NCBI GenBank assembly: GCA_905250025.1 | Contig: CAJNOJ010000131.1 | Location: forward strand, 1 to 64,000 | From: Adineta ricciae | Lineage: Eukaryota; Rotifera; Eurotatoria; Adinetida; Adinetidae | Direction of reading: 5' to 3' | Length of the DNA stretch: 64,000 nt | Shown here: in pieces, positions 25,671 through 38,219 of the stretch | How positions within the stretch are numbered: the stretch's first letter is position 1 | Layout: every line of letters begins with the position of its first letter | Notes under the pieces: model-generated | Told to the model about the DNA's origin: nothing | The model's database searches: none | Seen by the model: the letters and a program-made list of their open reading frames with translations, nothing else | Program-made: the position numbers and the translations under genes

Positions 25671-25934
25671 CGCTTTTTTCTTCTACAGCATTATGTCTGA
25701 TGGTGAAACATATGCACAAGTGCAAGAAGAAGCTCAATTAGTTTTAGTTTCTCTTCCAACGCATCAAAAACAAACCTTTGTATTTTAAATGACTATTTTT
25801 GTTACTGGAAACATATTTTTTTGTCGAACACCCGAACGCATTTTGCTCAGATATAACTCTACTTGTTTGTACTAACTAATTATCTTTAATTTATTTGAAA
25901 AAGAAAGACGTTTTATACATAACAGAATAAATAA

Positions 25935-28190
25935 TTAGAACGGTAATCTTTTTAAGAGCGCATCGGTGTCAATATTCATCGGCAAATCGCCAAAGATTGA
26001 GCCACGATCAGGCCCCAGACGGGATGCACAAAAAGCGTCGCTAACACTTTGTGGTAGACGACGGACAAGAAGAGCACCTTGAAAGCATAACGCTAACTGT
26101 GCTGCTAATGTTCGTGCGTGACGTTCAAGCATAGATGCAGAAAGATCTTTGGATAGTAAATGTTTTTCCAGATGATCGACAGCGGCATCTAAGTGTTTAT
26201 TTGAACCTTTAGTTTCATGGACAAATGATAAATAAGCTTGTAATGATTCCGGTGACTTTTTCATTGAGCGTAGAATATCCAAGCAAATGACATTACCACT
26301 GCCTTCCCTAGAAGCACAGGTCTCAGTAATCGATTTCTCAATGAAATGAGCGAGTTTACCAAATACTATTCAATGGTGCTTCACGATATATGCGTGGCAT
26401 CATTGATTCTTCGACATATCCAGCGCCACCGAGGCATTCCAATGCTTCGTAAGTCGTTTCAGGTGTACGTTTACAAATCCAAAACTTCGCCAAGGCAGTC
26501 GCAATACGTGACAATGCAATAACTTCTCCTGTATTGTTTGAGTGAACATTATTGTACGTTGTATCGAAAAGTGTGGCCAAATACATAACAAATGCGGTGG
26601 CTGCTTCGGATTCCAGCAATAAATCAACAAGCACTTGTTTCATCAATGGTTGATTGATTAGCAAACGACCGAATGCTTTACGATGACGTGCGTGCCAATT
26701 CGCCTACGAAAAAGATCTTGGTAGATGAAAACTTTCATACTAGTGAAAATATTTACTTGAACTAAAGCTTGTCGCATCAATGCAGCACTGGATGTCGCAC
26801 TATCTAAGCGTGTTCCATTGATCATTTCAAGAATCACTTTCACACCATCATGTTCCTTGCCCAATAACCACTACAACACATGATCGATTTGGAAATTCCA
26901 TGAAGAAGTCTACTTACACCCTGAGTATTATTCAATTCAATTTCACTTGATGCATTCGAACGGTTACCAAGCTTATCTTTTAATCGTTGGATATAGAATG
27001 GATTACGTTCTCCGTTAGGTAACCAGCGTGGAACGAAAAAGCAAGATGGAATATCACGAGTAGACGATGCGTTAACATTGTCAGCATCATGAATTTGAGC
27101 AAGTATAAGAAAACCATCGCTCATCGGTGCAGAACAGAACCATCTAAGAAAACCCGAGCAATTTCTTACTAACGTGATTTTAATATGATATCTTCTACAT
27201 ACTTATGGCCAACAAGAATGTAACGTTTCTCTTCGGCATCATCACAATAAGCTTTGGTTGTATTTGCTCGTACATCACTACCACCTTGTTTTTCTGTCAA
27301 TGCCATACCTAGAACAAGAATATCGATGACTTTCGGATGAATTGAAGCATATATGTATTCTACCGATAGTTAATCCTGATTTAGCTTTTGCTGGTACACA
27401 TCGTGAATCGTATTTTCGAGATAAAATTTTCTCCAATGGAAAACTATTAACTAATTCTTTGCTTGTACAGTGCAAATAACGATGAAGAACGGGATAACCC
27501 GAATAAGTCATTGATAGTGGACAACAGACACCTGCTTCGACTTGTGTTAAAATATACAATCCTGCCTAGAACAGAAGATAATAAATTTCGCGTAACGTAC
27601 CTCTTTCAACGGATTACATACTGCATGCTGTAAATGTCCGTGCGCATTTATACTTGTTTGTGAACCAGGTAATGATTCCCAGGCTACAGAATGAACCTAG
27701 AAAACATACGGTAAGGAACGAGTTGGGCTTTCAAACTTACGCCATATCTCATGCCGACTTGCATTAAATCATGATAAACTGGATGAAAATTAACTTCATC
27801 GATACGTTGACCATAGCGGTCGAATTGATGTAACATAGGTACTTGTCGATTAGCTATTTGGCCTTGTTCATGCCAATGGAATGTACCCAATTCTAGTCCC
27901 ATATCTTTGATCTGTCCTTTATTTTCTTTAGTAACAAATTCTCTCAGTGTTAAATCGCTTTTATATAAATCGTTATATTCAAGTGGTGGAACTTGATTCT
28001 TGACCTGATGAGTGAATTGATTGGTTAATGGTCGCCGTGGTGGAGTATTTGAAACGCTTGATAACGTATAATCATCTGTTTGATTTTGCTGCTCAGCGTT
28101 ACTTTCATTAGTAACAGCAGATTGTGCCTGAGTTCCTAAAGTTCGTTGTAAGAACTGGCGATTGAGAAATGAAAGACGAGGTCGCAACAT
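25935..28190 (-). CDS. AidB-type acyl-CoA dehydrogenase, probably mitochondrial
   Basis: About eight exons from the ATG at 28190. The first 20 residues are Arg-rich without acids (MLRPRLSFLNRQFLQRT), a likely mitochondrial presequence. Family blocks follow in order: NQVPPLEYNDLYKSD, RIDEVNFHPVYHDLM, QVEAGVCCPLSMTYS, GMALTEKQGGSDVRANTT (FAD and substrate side), LVGHKWFCSAPMSD, RLKDKLGNRSNASSEIE, GWLLGKEHDGVKVIL, ALECLGGAGYVEESMMPR and NSIWEGSGNVICLD. These are the signatures of the AidB branch of acyl-CoA dehydrogenases, which carry FAD; bacterial AidB is linked to the alkylation response. The catalytic-base region and the C-terminal helices appear complete. A bacterial origin is possible but AidB-like proteins also occur in other animals. 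Confidence 0.88.
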
Positions 28191-29453
28191 AAGTAGGTCT
28201 TTTCTGAAACACAGAGCATGGATTATTGTGTTGACCGATCGGCAAAATAACTTTTTACGATAGAAACGAGAGTATTTAAGTTTAGATACGAAGTTTCATC
28301 GTAGTACTTGCATACTACATGAAATCGCACGGTAATTGGTATAGTTCATTGGCAATTGCGCAAAAGAAAAAGCAAAACGAATGAAAATATTCTCCCTCTG
28401 CATACGACGATAGTGTGTCAATTGATTTTCTTTTATTTATTCTTTGTAGAGAGATAAAAATAAACTAAAGAGCAGTCACACCTCTTCTCTTCAATTTCAC
28501 TCGAATCGAACGAACGATGCACATACGGGTTCTGATTAGTACTTCGGAAATATCCATCCACCGATTCGTTGTTTATCAATAGATGTCACGTGGTGACAGA
28601 CATGCCGTATTCAACATTCGGATCATTCTGCTTACGCGTACGAAGATTTTCTTTGTTCTTTTTAAATTCTTAATTATCAATTATAGAAAAACGAAATGAA
28701 AATCAGCAGAAACAAAAGTAAGAGACATGTTATGTAAATAAACGTTACAACAGATAACACAGATACAGTTAACATATGCGAAATGACACTTTGTTAGTAT
28801 TGTCGACTTTCTCGACTACTGTTCGTTTACCTCATTTGAATTACACAAGTACACACGGAACAACAGAAGAACAACCCGATGTATGGATTTAAGAGATAGT
28901 TACAGAGCAAATAGTCATTCGGTCATATTGGTCGTTTACATGAAAAAGAAAAGAAAAGAAAAGAAAAGAAAGGAAATACAAATCGAAAAGCAAACAAAAA
29001 ACTAACATATATGTATATATATATAACTGTTCTTTCTCGTTCTAAATGAACATACACGCACGGGTAATAGGAACTAAGAAACTTCTTTTGTTGTGTTTTT
29101 TGTTGTGAAAAATATGTAATCAACACAAAAGCTTATATATAGAGAGCGAGAGAAAATGAAAAGAGATCATAGATAGAAGAGACTGTTCATCAGATTCATC
29201 CAGACATGTACTCTAACGAAAGCGAAACGCAAGAAAAAGACTGTTCTGTGTTTGTTTCGGTTGAATAAAAGAATAGAAGAGAAGAGCAACCAACCGGGAA
29301 CACACGAGAGACAGTAAAAAATAGAAATAACCCGAATAAAAGAGACGAAAAACGAAATGGTGATGGATAATCAACGATGAAAATAATTTAAAGAAAATAC
29401 ACACGACAAAATGTAAAGAGAAACAACGGTATCTGAATAAACAAAAACAAAAC
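28191..29453. other. Intergenic with simple repeats
   Basis: About 1.26 kb between the starts and ends of two minus-strand genes. An (AAAAG)n tract lies at about 28943-28972 and TA-rich runs near 29010-29025. No supported frame. The part next to 29454 is probably the long 3' UTR of the zinc-finger gene. Confidence 0.5.
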
Positions 29454-32275
29454 TCAAATTTGCTCGTTGGATACTTGTTCATTATCTTCAATCAGGTCAA
29501 TATCATCATCTTCGTCTTCTCCACCCACGTCATTTTGTTCGTCGAGAATTTCCGCATATGTAGAATAATCTTCGGCAGTTAGTTCCTCACCATCATCGTT
29601 CGAATATTCAGTCTTCATGTCAATTGTTGATTTGCGCGTCGAAACGCTCGAAGTCGAATGTTGTTGTTGCTGTTGTTGTTTGAACACAGCAAGAATTTGT
29701 GGATTGTGCTCACAACGGCGCATATGTTTTTCCAATGTGCTGGCCACAGAAAATGGCATTGAACAATAACGGCAATGAAATGCTTCATTTCCACCGCGAC
29801 CGTGTGTTTTCATATGTCGTGTTAATTTCGATGATTGAGCACATGCGTACGCACATAGTTCACACTTGTACGGCTTTTCGCCTAAGAAATATATTTTTTC
29901 AGTAGGGAAACACAAACGATGAGAGATATTTACCAGTATGACTTCGACGATGAACTGTTAAGTTCGAACAGTTCTTGAAAACCTTTCCGCAGAATTCGCA
30001 TGTATCGTTTCGTCGATCACGCTTGACGAATCGTTGTGAAGCAGGACTAGATACACGTGCGGTATTCGAATTGCTCTGAGTTAGCGTTCGAGATTGATGT
30101 GAAGTATTTTCATCAGGTGACAGTTGAGAATGATCCATCAGAGATTGATCACCGGTATTATTATTCCCACTTGCTATTGACAAATTCAGAGCCGCTGTTG
30201 CAGATGGAGATGCACCTGTTAGTGATGGAGATGAACGCGTAGATAGTAAACCACCACCACTATCGATGATTGAAGCTAGATGGAAAGATTAGAGGTTTTT
30301 TTAAACAAAAAGCACTGTCATATAAACTTACTTGATTGTGGTGATGACGAATGTTGTTGTATTGTCATATCAGCATCTGTTGACGGTACTATCGATCGAA
30401 ATGCTTGATGTAACCATTGAAAATTCTCATTTGTGGTTGTTCCACTCGTTGTAGAATCTAATTCTCTGTCATGCCTCGATGTTGATCGATTATCGTCCGT
30501 AGTGGAGAGTTCATTTTTGACAGATATGTTTAATTGTTGTTGCGTGATGCCATTTGATAGACGAGTTGGCTTACGCTGATGACGTTTGCGTTGCGATTGA
30601 GATAATGGTTGTTGAATGGGTGTTGCAAGCATATTTGATTTAGTTTTATTTTGATGCATGGATGTTGCTCGTTCATCTTCGGACGAAGATAAATAAACTG
30701 AACGTGCAGGAGAACCTGATAGCCGACGAGAAGATGCATTGGCGGACGGTGGAACAGGCCGTTTATGTTCAATTTCATCATTTTGCCCGGAATCAGTTGG
30801 TCGTCGTCGTTTTTGATGTCGTGTATTATGACTGGTATCTAATTTTTCAAGGAGATTATATGATTTATCGTTCACATGTCAATCCAGAAATGATCTTACC
30901 TCCACGATTATGTACATTGTTGTCTGAATTAGCATCAGTCTAAAATTGAAACGATGAGTAACCATTGAAATTGAGCGGAAAAGCAACTTTACCCGCATAG
31001 GTTTGGGTGTGAGAAATTGTGGATCTGTCAATGATATTGTCTCATTACTAGGTTTATCTTTTCCACATGTTTGACACGCATGTTGCTTTGCTACTTCCGT
31101 AAGCAACTTGGCAATTGAACTTGATTGATGTGCAACTTCTTGTAATAGACTTGGATACGAGGAAGGTGGAATCGATGAAACCAGTGTTGACAATGGCACG
31201 TTGGCCTTCGAATGAATACCTGCTGCGTAAGAATTACCATCGGTTGTCGCTCGTACTAATAAAGACTGTTGTTGTTGTGCCGATCGAGTAGCATTAGCTG
31301 CAGCGATCAATTGATTCGATGCGAATGTCGTCGATGATGTGAGCGATCGATTTGATGGTGTAACATCTTTTAATGCACCTTCAAGCAGATTTAGATCTAC
31401 GTTCGATAGTGATGAATCAGTTGATAGTAGACCATTAGCTATTAACCCTGTTGTATGAGTATTAATCGAAGGATTTTCATTGAGACATGCACTGTACATT
31501 TTTACACCATGTAAACGTTGATAATGTTGAATGAGATACCATGCTAAAAGTAAATGAATAGAAAGATAAAAATAAAATTAATGTTATGCTTCGATTTTAC
31601 CTGTACTATATACATCACCACATTGGCTGCATTCGAAATTGTAAGGTTCGGCTGTAGGACAAGAACGAAACGGACTGATTTAGATAGTGGAAAATTGATA
31701 TCGATCCGCTTACCCGTATTATTCAATGTACTGGCGTTAGCATCAACCAGTACTTTAGAAAAATTTGATTGTTTTTGTGATGTTTGATGTCGATGATGAA
31801 TGGGGTGTTCGATTTCATTTCCACCTAGATTGTTACATGATTGACTTTTTCTTTCATCATCATCATCGTCGTCGTCGCCATCACCTTCGTCATCATCATC
31901 ATTATCACCTTCGCGTTGTCGTTGTTGGGATAGAAAATAAGGAATTTGCTGTTTATTTTCTTTGTTACCACACGTCGCTTTGTGTTCGATAAATTTTACG
32001 ATATCGGACAGTTGAAAGTCTTGTTGGCATGAGCCGCATACAAGCATATCGACAAATTTTATACGATTGTCAGTCATTTGTGCCGAACTGTTTACATTAG
32101 TACTGTTCATTGAAGAGATCATTCCCGTTGATGACGATGAGGATTTCATTGTCGATCGTTTCGATGATCTATCATTTGTATTAGTGTCATTACTGCCGTT
32201 GGTCTTCATCATTGATAATAATCGATTACTACTGCTGGTCATGGTCAGCAGTGGCTCAACAGTACCGTTGAGCAT
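29454..32275 (-). CDS. BCL11: C2H2 zinc-finger transcription factor of the BCL11 family
   Basis: Exons on the minus strand from the ATG at 32275. The N-terminal part has the BCL11-type CCHC finger ([20 protein letters not shown]), then a poly-Asp run encoded by GAT/GAC repeats. Next is a single C2H2 finger ([20 protein letters not shown]), split by two introns. A long Ser/Thr/Gln-rich region follows. Three linked C2H2 fingers come near the end: [38 protein letters not shown] and [18 protein letters not shown]. These are almost word-for-word the DNA-binding fingers of animal BCL11A/B. An acidic tail closes the protein. BCL11 proteins repress transcription in neural and blood lineages. The N-terminal NuRD-binding peptide of vertebrate BCL11 is not seen; an acceptor before the ATG leaves room for an upstream exon. 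Confidence 0.92.
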
Positions 32276-34579
32276 TTACTCTAAAAATAATCACTTATTA
32301 GATTACGTAAAGATATTATCAATAGAACTAGAAAGAATAGATATGTCAGATATTGCGAAATGCACATATTTTCCGAACATAAAATAATAGAGCAAGACTA
32401 GAAGACATAGAGGAAAAACAGCGTAATACACTAGCTGATCTATTTCAATGAAATACAAAAAAGAGAAACTTTATGTCAGTATAATAAATTTTAACGTGTA
32501 TTAACTAGATTTAATCATATCGTGCACTATTTAATGATAGAATGAGTGGGAATAGACTGATAGAAAAGATGAGAAGGACGGAAGTTCAGCATATTGGATC
32601 ATAGCACATGAGTAAGTGTTCTGTCACACACACGCACACACACCCATGCACACATACATATATGCGCAAGCGCGTGCACACATATAGTGCATGCATACAC
32701 AGGAGAAATAGCCTTGTCCTTCGCATTGGATTAGATGATGGTTGTGCGAAGAAAGAATGGAGAAGGAGGACAAGAGCGAATGCTACATAGTCGTAGTCGC
32801 CATGACGTAAATTAGACATGCAATCATCTTTAACTTGCATTCTCTCTCTCTCGTTCTTTCCCGCCCGTCGTCGACATCATCGTCTCTTGTCTCGGACTTT
32901 TGTGTCCGCCATATGGAAGAAAAAAAAAGAAATGGGAAGGAAAAAAGGACGACGAGAACAGGAACAAGAAGAGGATGAAGAGTGGTAGACGAGGAGAGTG
33001 TGAGAAAGAAAGAAAATCGTTCGGGCGTTGGTATTCAACACAACATTATTCGTTGCAATAGTTGGTTGTTGATGAAATGGGAGTCCGCAGGCATGCTACC
33101 CATCCGGCCTAAATCATCTTTCATGCCTTGTTTTCNTGAACGCAATAAGAGTCTAAGCAGTGGCGGACGAGCGAAACTTTTTTCTTTTCAGTTTTTTCTT
33201 CTCATACTGATCTACTCGCCCGACGTTGACACACAAATGCGAAGGACAACTCAACAAACGCACACACATGCATTGGATATAGTGAAAGGATTGAGACAGA
33301 AGCAAAGTAATCACGTAACCTAAGCAAAACGCAAACGCACTCGTGCGGGCATTTTATTGAACGCCAATGGCCTTTGATAAGCACAAAAAAAAGAAAAGAA
33401 GAAGAAGAGAAATTGAGTAGCAGCCTGTTGGTGTCGATTACCACTGAATATAATAAAAAAAAGACCGATAGAAAACGAGAAGCAGAGAGAGAGAGAGAAA
33501 GAACGTGAGAGTGAACAAATGTCGACATCATGTAGTTATATGTAGATGAAGTCAAGGACATATTCGTTTTATTTTCCAATGAATTCATTCGCATCTAGTA
33601 CTTCACTATTGACCATTACTTAACATAATGCAATATAAAATAAAAAGAAAAGTAAATATTCGATGCTAGTACAATGTTTGCACAAGATATGATCTAATAT
33701 GGACATTGCCCATTACAACGGTTAATCAAAGAATAAATCAATAAATGTGAGCGTATGATGTCAAACAAGATGTTCTAACAATTTGTTGTAAAGATAAAGA
33801 ATTATCTCACAAAGTGAATGACATACTAGTATTAATATATGCCAGACGTTCAATCGATAGAAAGATGTAAAAGTGGTAGAGATTGACAATCGTATTGAAA
33901 TATACACGAGAAATTTCAATTAGAAATCTTCTTCATCTAATAACGGATAATATTTGAGATGGAAAACTAAAGAATAATGTCTATTTCTTTTCTTTGTGAG
34001 CTTCTTAGTCTCTTGGAAAGCAATTGAAGTCTTAGTTCATCTATCGTCACTTGCGTAGAGATTAACAGATAGCGTCGTTAGACGATGACGAACTAATTCT
34101 TTCTTAAACTATTAACTACGATCAGTTCAGTTTTTGTTTTTGAAAGAACATATTTGAAAGTCATGAACAAGTTCTATTCGACTCTCATGTACAAATAAAG
34201 TACATCTACAAATAACTTTAAAGTACTTATTCTCTTAAAACCACATAAGATATCCTATTGTCACAATTAATCATGATTTAAGAACTGTTGCAACTATATT
34301 AATTACGCATTTAAATAAATCCAGAAGCAACTTCTTGTCCTTTTATTTAAAGATAATTGATATATTGCTTCGTTACTATTGACAAGTATCAGAAGTGCGT
34401 AAGCACTGATAAGAATATCCTCTTTTCCATGTGAATTGCTTAGGGAAGTCTCTTGATTGCGGCGTGCGACATCATATTCTTCGTGACGTACTTTTTTTGT
34501 ATAAAAATTAACATCGTTGAAAGTTCTATTAACATGTGAAAAAAAGACGAAATTGTTTTTCTTTCGCTTCATATTGAAT
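32276..34579. other. Large noncoding region upstream of the BCL11-type gene
   Basis: About 2.3 kb. It holds a CA/TG-rich microsatellite at about 32624-32695, CT and GA tracts near 32841 and 33483, and a single N at 33136. Open stretches here are low-complexity and not convincing. Developmental regulator genes often have long control regions, and this could be one. Confidence 0.45.
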
Positions 34580-34915
34580 TAATGTAATATATGTATTTAC
34601 TTGGTATAAGGAAAAAAAACAGGCTTTATGATGTACTTTTATTCGTTAGAACAATGATTCAGCCAAAATCATTCTGTTCATTTCATCACGCCATAGTTGT
34701 TTGAGATTCATATGTACCTGAAGAACGTTTCTGATATTTGGTTAATGTGCTATCAAGACATGTAAAGATCGAAATGGTACTGGACTTGATGATGATCGTA
34801 TGTTTGATTGAGTGTTTGAATCATTATCAACATGATTTACATATTCGAAAATGATCGACTGAAAGATGCTAGCTTCTTTCACTGTTCGAATTGTTGATCT
34901 TTACCTTCTTTGGCT
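34580..34915 (-). pseudogene. Decayed copy of the 3' end of the 36.7-38.2 kb gene
   Basis: This stretch aligns by eye with 36550-36910: the 3' flank (ATATATGTATTTACTTGG with the A-rich run and 'aggcttta'), the last coding block (CATGTAAAGATCGAA, GAATCATTA, ACATGATTTACAT) and CTTTCACTGTTCGAATT appear in the same order and orientation. Many substitutions and small gaps destroy the reading frame. It is therefore an old partial tandem duplicate, not a second gene. Confidence 0.7.
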
Positions 34916-36660
34916 ATTGTTAAGCTTAGCTGATTTAATATAAATTTAGTGCATACTATACTGTTTCTAGGTTTAATAAAAGAGAATGAAACCGATAACA
35001 CTACGACTAATCATGGCATTCATGAGATCTCTATCTATCTTGAATGTTTAAAATAGAAGTTTCAACTTGAAAAGAAGTTCTCTACTAAAAGTCTATCGTC
35101 ACCGTATTCTCTTCGTATTAAATGTTTAAATAATGATTTCTGTTATAAAACAATGTTGTTCTCGTAATTCAGAGTTGTAATATTTTTCTCCGGAAATATG
35201 AAACATTGACTGAAAAAGAAAGCGCGATTATCTGTAAATCTAATGTATTTCGAATATAACCATATCAATAACATATTGTCGAATGGAATCATACGACGAA
35301 TAACTGAAATCGGAAATATATGATATCAATTCGATCTGTTCTAAAGAGTTTCTTATACGGTGCCACACGCCACTAAAAGGCAATCATAGTATATGTTATA
35401 GGATTTACAAGCAAAATTTTAACTACTTACGGAATGATTACGACTGCACTTTAAAGGAAACACATTCTACCAAATCTTTTGAGTTTTGTACAGTTCGATG
35501 GAAAGATTTGAAGTTATGCTTAAATGAAAACGATTTCACCACTTCGTTGTAGAATCACTTGAAACTTCAGCTCATTATCTAGGAATATCGTACGTTCATT
35601 GAGAAACGACCAGAACACTTTGAAAAATAACCATAGTTTCGTATTGAATCTATGAATGTTTAGTTGATATTGCGGATTTCTTGTCAATTGCGTCGCATTA
35701 CACAGAACTTTCTGTACTACAGCCCAAATTGATTTAGAACACTGAAATATCTGTTCACATTGATACATTAAATAAGAGAGGCTTCACAACGCTTATAAAT
35801 TGAAGTTTTTGCCGAGCGACAGAAAAATCGATTGCCAATCAATTCGGAGGAATTTCTGAGCCATAGTTTCTTCTCTTCGCTGTGGTTGCCGAGAGAGGTA
35901 GATTCGATAAAATACTACTTTCGAAAATAACCGACAAGAGAATTTCTTCTTTTATTATTTCATTGAATGATAAACATACGGAGTTCCTCCCTCTCTCTAT
36001 GTGTTACGTAGAAGTGAACAACGTTTATATCGATTGTCGCAGAGGTCACTTAAACTTTTAGGAGTTACAGAACCTGACGTGTTGATCATTTTTCGTTCAT
36101 AACTTGACATAAAATTTAGTCATGTATAGATATTAGAAGGTGGAATTATCGAGCTCCTCGCCGAGAGTATTTTGCTTATCTGATTCCTATGGAAAACTCG
36201 TTGTCTGCTCTGTCGAACCGTATATAAACCAAATAAATTGGGCTAATTATTGAAGCTCGTCACAGTGCACACCTACGTAAACTTGTTCTCACGATAATAT
36301 GGTTCCATTAAATTTGTATAAGTGGAGATGTGGTGGGTTGTGTAGTGTCATTTATTCCATCTTTCAAGATATATATATAAGATTCATAACCCCAATTTCG
36401 ATTTTTAACCGTCTGGGAGTCTGATGGCGCGTGTTAGAATGTAAGCGAGAACACAATGCATAGCACAGACATACACTCTCGCCCAAGCTTGTTTAGCATG
36501 AACGAAACACTGTCGAAAGAAAACGAGATGCTTTTTTTCACTCTATACTGAATTAATATAATGTATATATTTACTTGGCACAAAGAAAAAAAAATAGGCT
36601 TTACAAGATATTTTCATTCGTGAGAAAAATGATTCGATCAAAATAATTCTGTTCATATCA
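34916..36660. other. Intergenic, nothing firm
   Basis: About 1.7 kb. A minus-strand frame of 82 codons (35520-35768) shows no recognisable motif and no clear relation to the neighbouring gene; it could be further debris of the duplicated gene. No RNA gene seen. Confidence 0.4.
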
Positions 36661-38219
36661 TTACACTGCAGTCGTTCGAGGTTCAAACGAACCTGATGCA
36701 CGTTTCTTTATTTGATTGAATACTCGTTCAGTGATATTACCGATGCTTGGTAAATGCGACATCGAAGCATGTAAAGATCGAAGTGTCATTGAACCTGATA
36801 ATGGTCGTGCTTTCGATTGAGTATTCGAATCATTACCGACATGATTCACATGTTCGAAATTTATTGGTCCAGAGATATCAGATTTCTTCACTGTTCGAAT
36901 TTTAGACAAACTTCGACACCGACGTAATTCGAATTGTTGTTGTTCTTGTTCTCTGTCTTGCTTAGTTGAGATCGTTCGTAAACGTGAATATCGACGTGGA
37001 ACATCTTTATTCGTTTGACTATTGTTACTCTCAGCTGGCAAAGGCGGAGGATTCGCCAAATTCATGCGTCGTTCGTACTCCAAGATTTCATAATAATGTC
37101 GGAAAAATAATCGACACGCATCGTGACGTTCAAATTTAAAGACGGCAAGCATATTAGATTCGGGTATCCAACATGTGATATAATTTTCTTTCGGTAAACG
37201 TAATTCTGCTTGACTGGAAATTAGACTTGACCAAACAGCAAAACAACTGTCATGTTGGACAAGCATCAGCTGAACTTGTCGTGTTCGTTTGAGATTTGCG
37301 CCCTAAATCGAAAAGGTCAGAATGAAAAGAATCCATGTGACAAGGTACGAACGGTATTGTAGATCCAAACAGGAATGCCAAGTTGTTGACATGACCAATC
37401 TTCAAAATTAGCTAACTGTCGTGTTGTTGTGATGAAAAGACGAGCGATGGAACTAGCCGATTTAACTAATGTTCCAACACTTCCATAGAACATTTCGATG
37501 CGCTTCACATCAACAACAGTGGTGTTTCCATCGTTTAGTTGTTGGTCATTTTCATTCAAAATCGTCCGCGATGATAATTCGTTGATACCAACAATGGATG
37601 ACGATGTTGATGTTGTTCTTGATGATCGATGAGATGATGTACGCTTATCCGTACTAATTGACGAAAAGCGTCGTGGAGCCATAGGCGGTTGAGTATTTAA
37701 ATTATTATTTGACACTGCTGGACGTGTTCTATACATAACTGACGATGTAGATAGTGGAGGTGATGGATGTAATGAATGGGAGGAACTCGCCATGGTTATA
37801 TCAGGAAGTTTTATATCGTGGTTTGTATTCGTTAATTGACTGTAAGAACGTTGATGAATCATTGGTTTAACGATGCCAACTTTTGCATTCGCTTCGTAAC
37901 GCTGTCGAAGATCGTTGACATGATACGTTGATGTAGGACTTTGTGAAATTGAATCACAAATAATTGTCGATTTTGGACGATCATAGTTGGATAAGTACTG
38001 TGATACCGGTTGATAACAGTTAATGTAATCTGATCGACGTACTTGCTTCGCTTGTTGTGCATAAGGAAAATACGCTGATGATGAAAGTACAGAAACTGGT
38101 TCATGTATTGATAAATTCACATTCGTCGGCGTATCAATTGACCAACAACTATGATCAATACTAAATGGACGTGCCGTCCTATTCGTATATGGAGTTACAC
38201 GAGAATTATTATACATCAT
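36661..38219 (-). CDS. Protein with a possible PH/EVH1-like domain, unrecognised
   Basis: Two exons split by a 54 bp intron near 37310-37360, total about 500 residues. The first 240 residues are Ser/Thr/Pro-rich and likely disordered. A folded region follows, split by the intron: RIEMFYGSVGTLVKSASSIA, FEDWSCQQLGIPVWIYN, then VQLMLVQHDSCFAVWSSLIS, LPKENYITCWIPESNMLAVF and a helix HDACRLFFRHYYEILEYERR. Alternating strands closed by one amphipathic helix resemble a PH or EVH1 fold. The tail is basic with a Ser-rich end (IKKRASGSFEPRTTAV). I cannot name the family. It may be an adaptor protein; a decayed copy of its 3' end lies 1.7 kb downstream. Confidence 0.6.

Noticed and set aside
31860-31990. 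Trinucleotide repeat on the plus strand (TCA/TCG)
   Set aside because: It is the poly-Asp coding run of the BCL11-type gene read on the other strand, not a separate element.
32982-33323. Plus-strand frame of 113 codons across an N
   Set aside because: Low-complexity context with microsatellites, an ambiguous base inside the frame and no motif.
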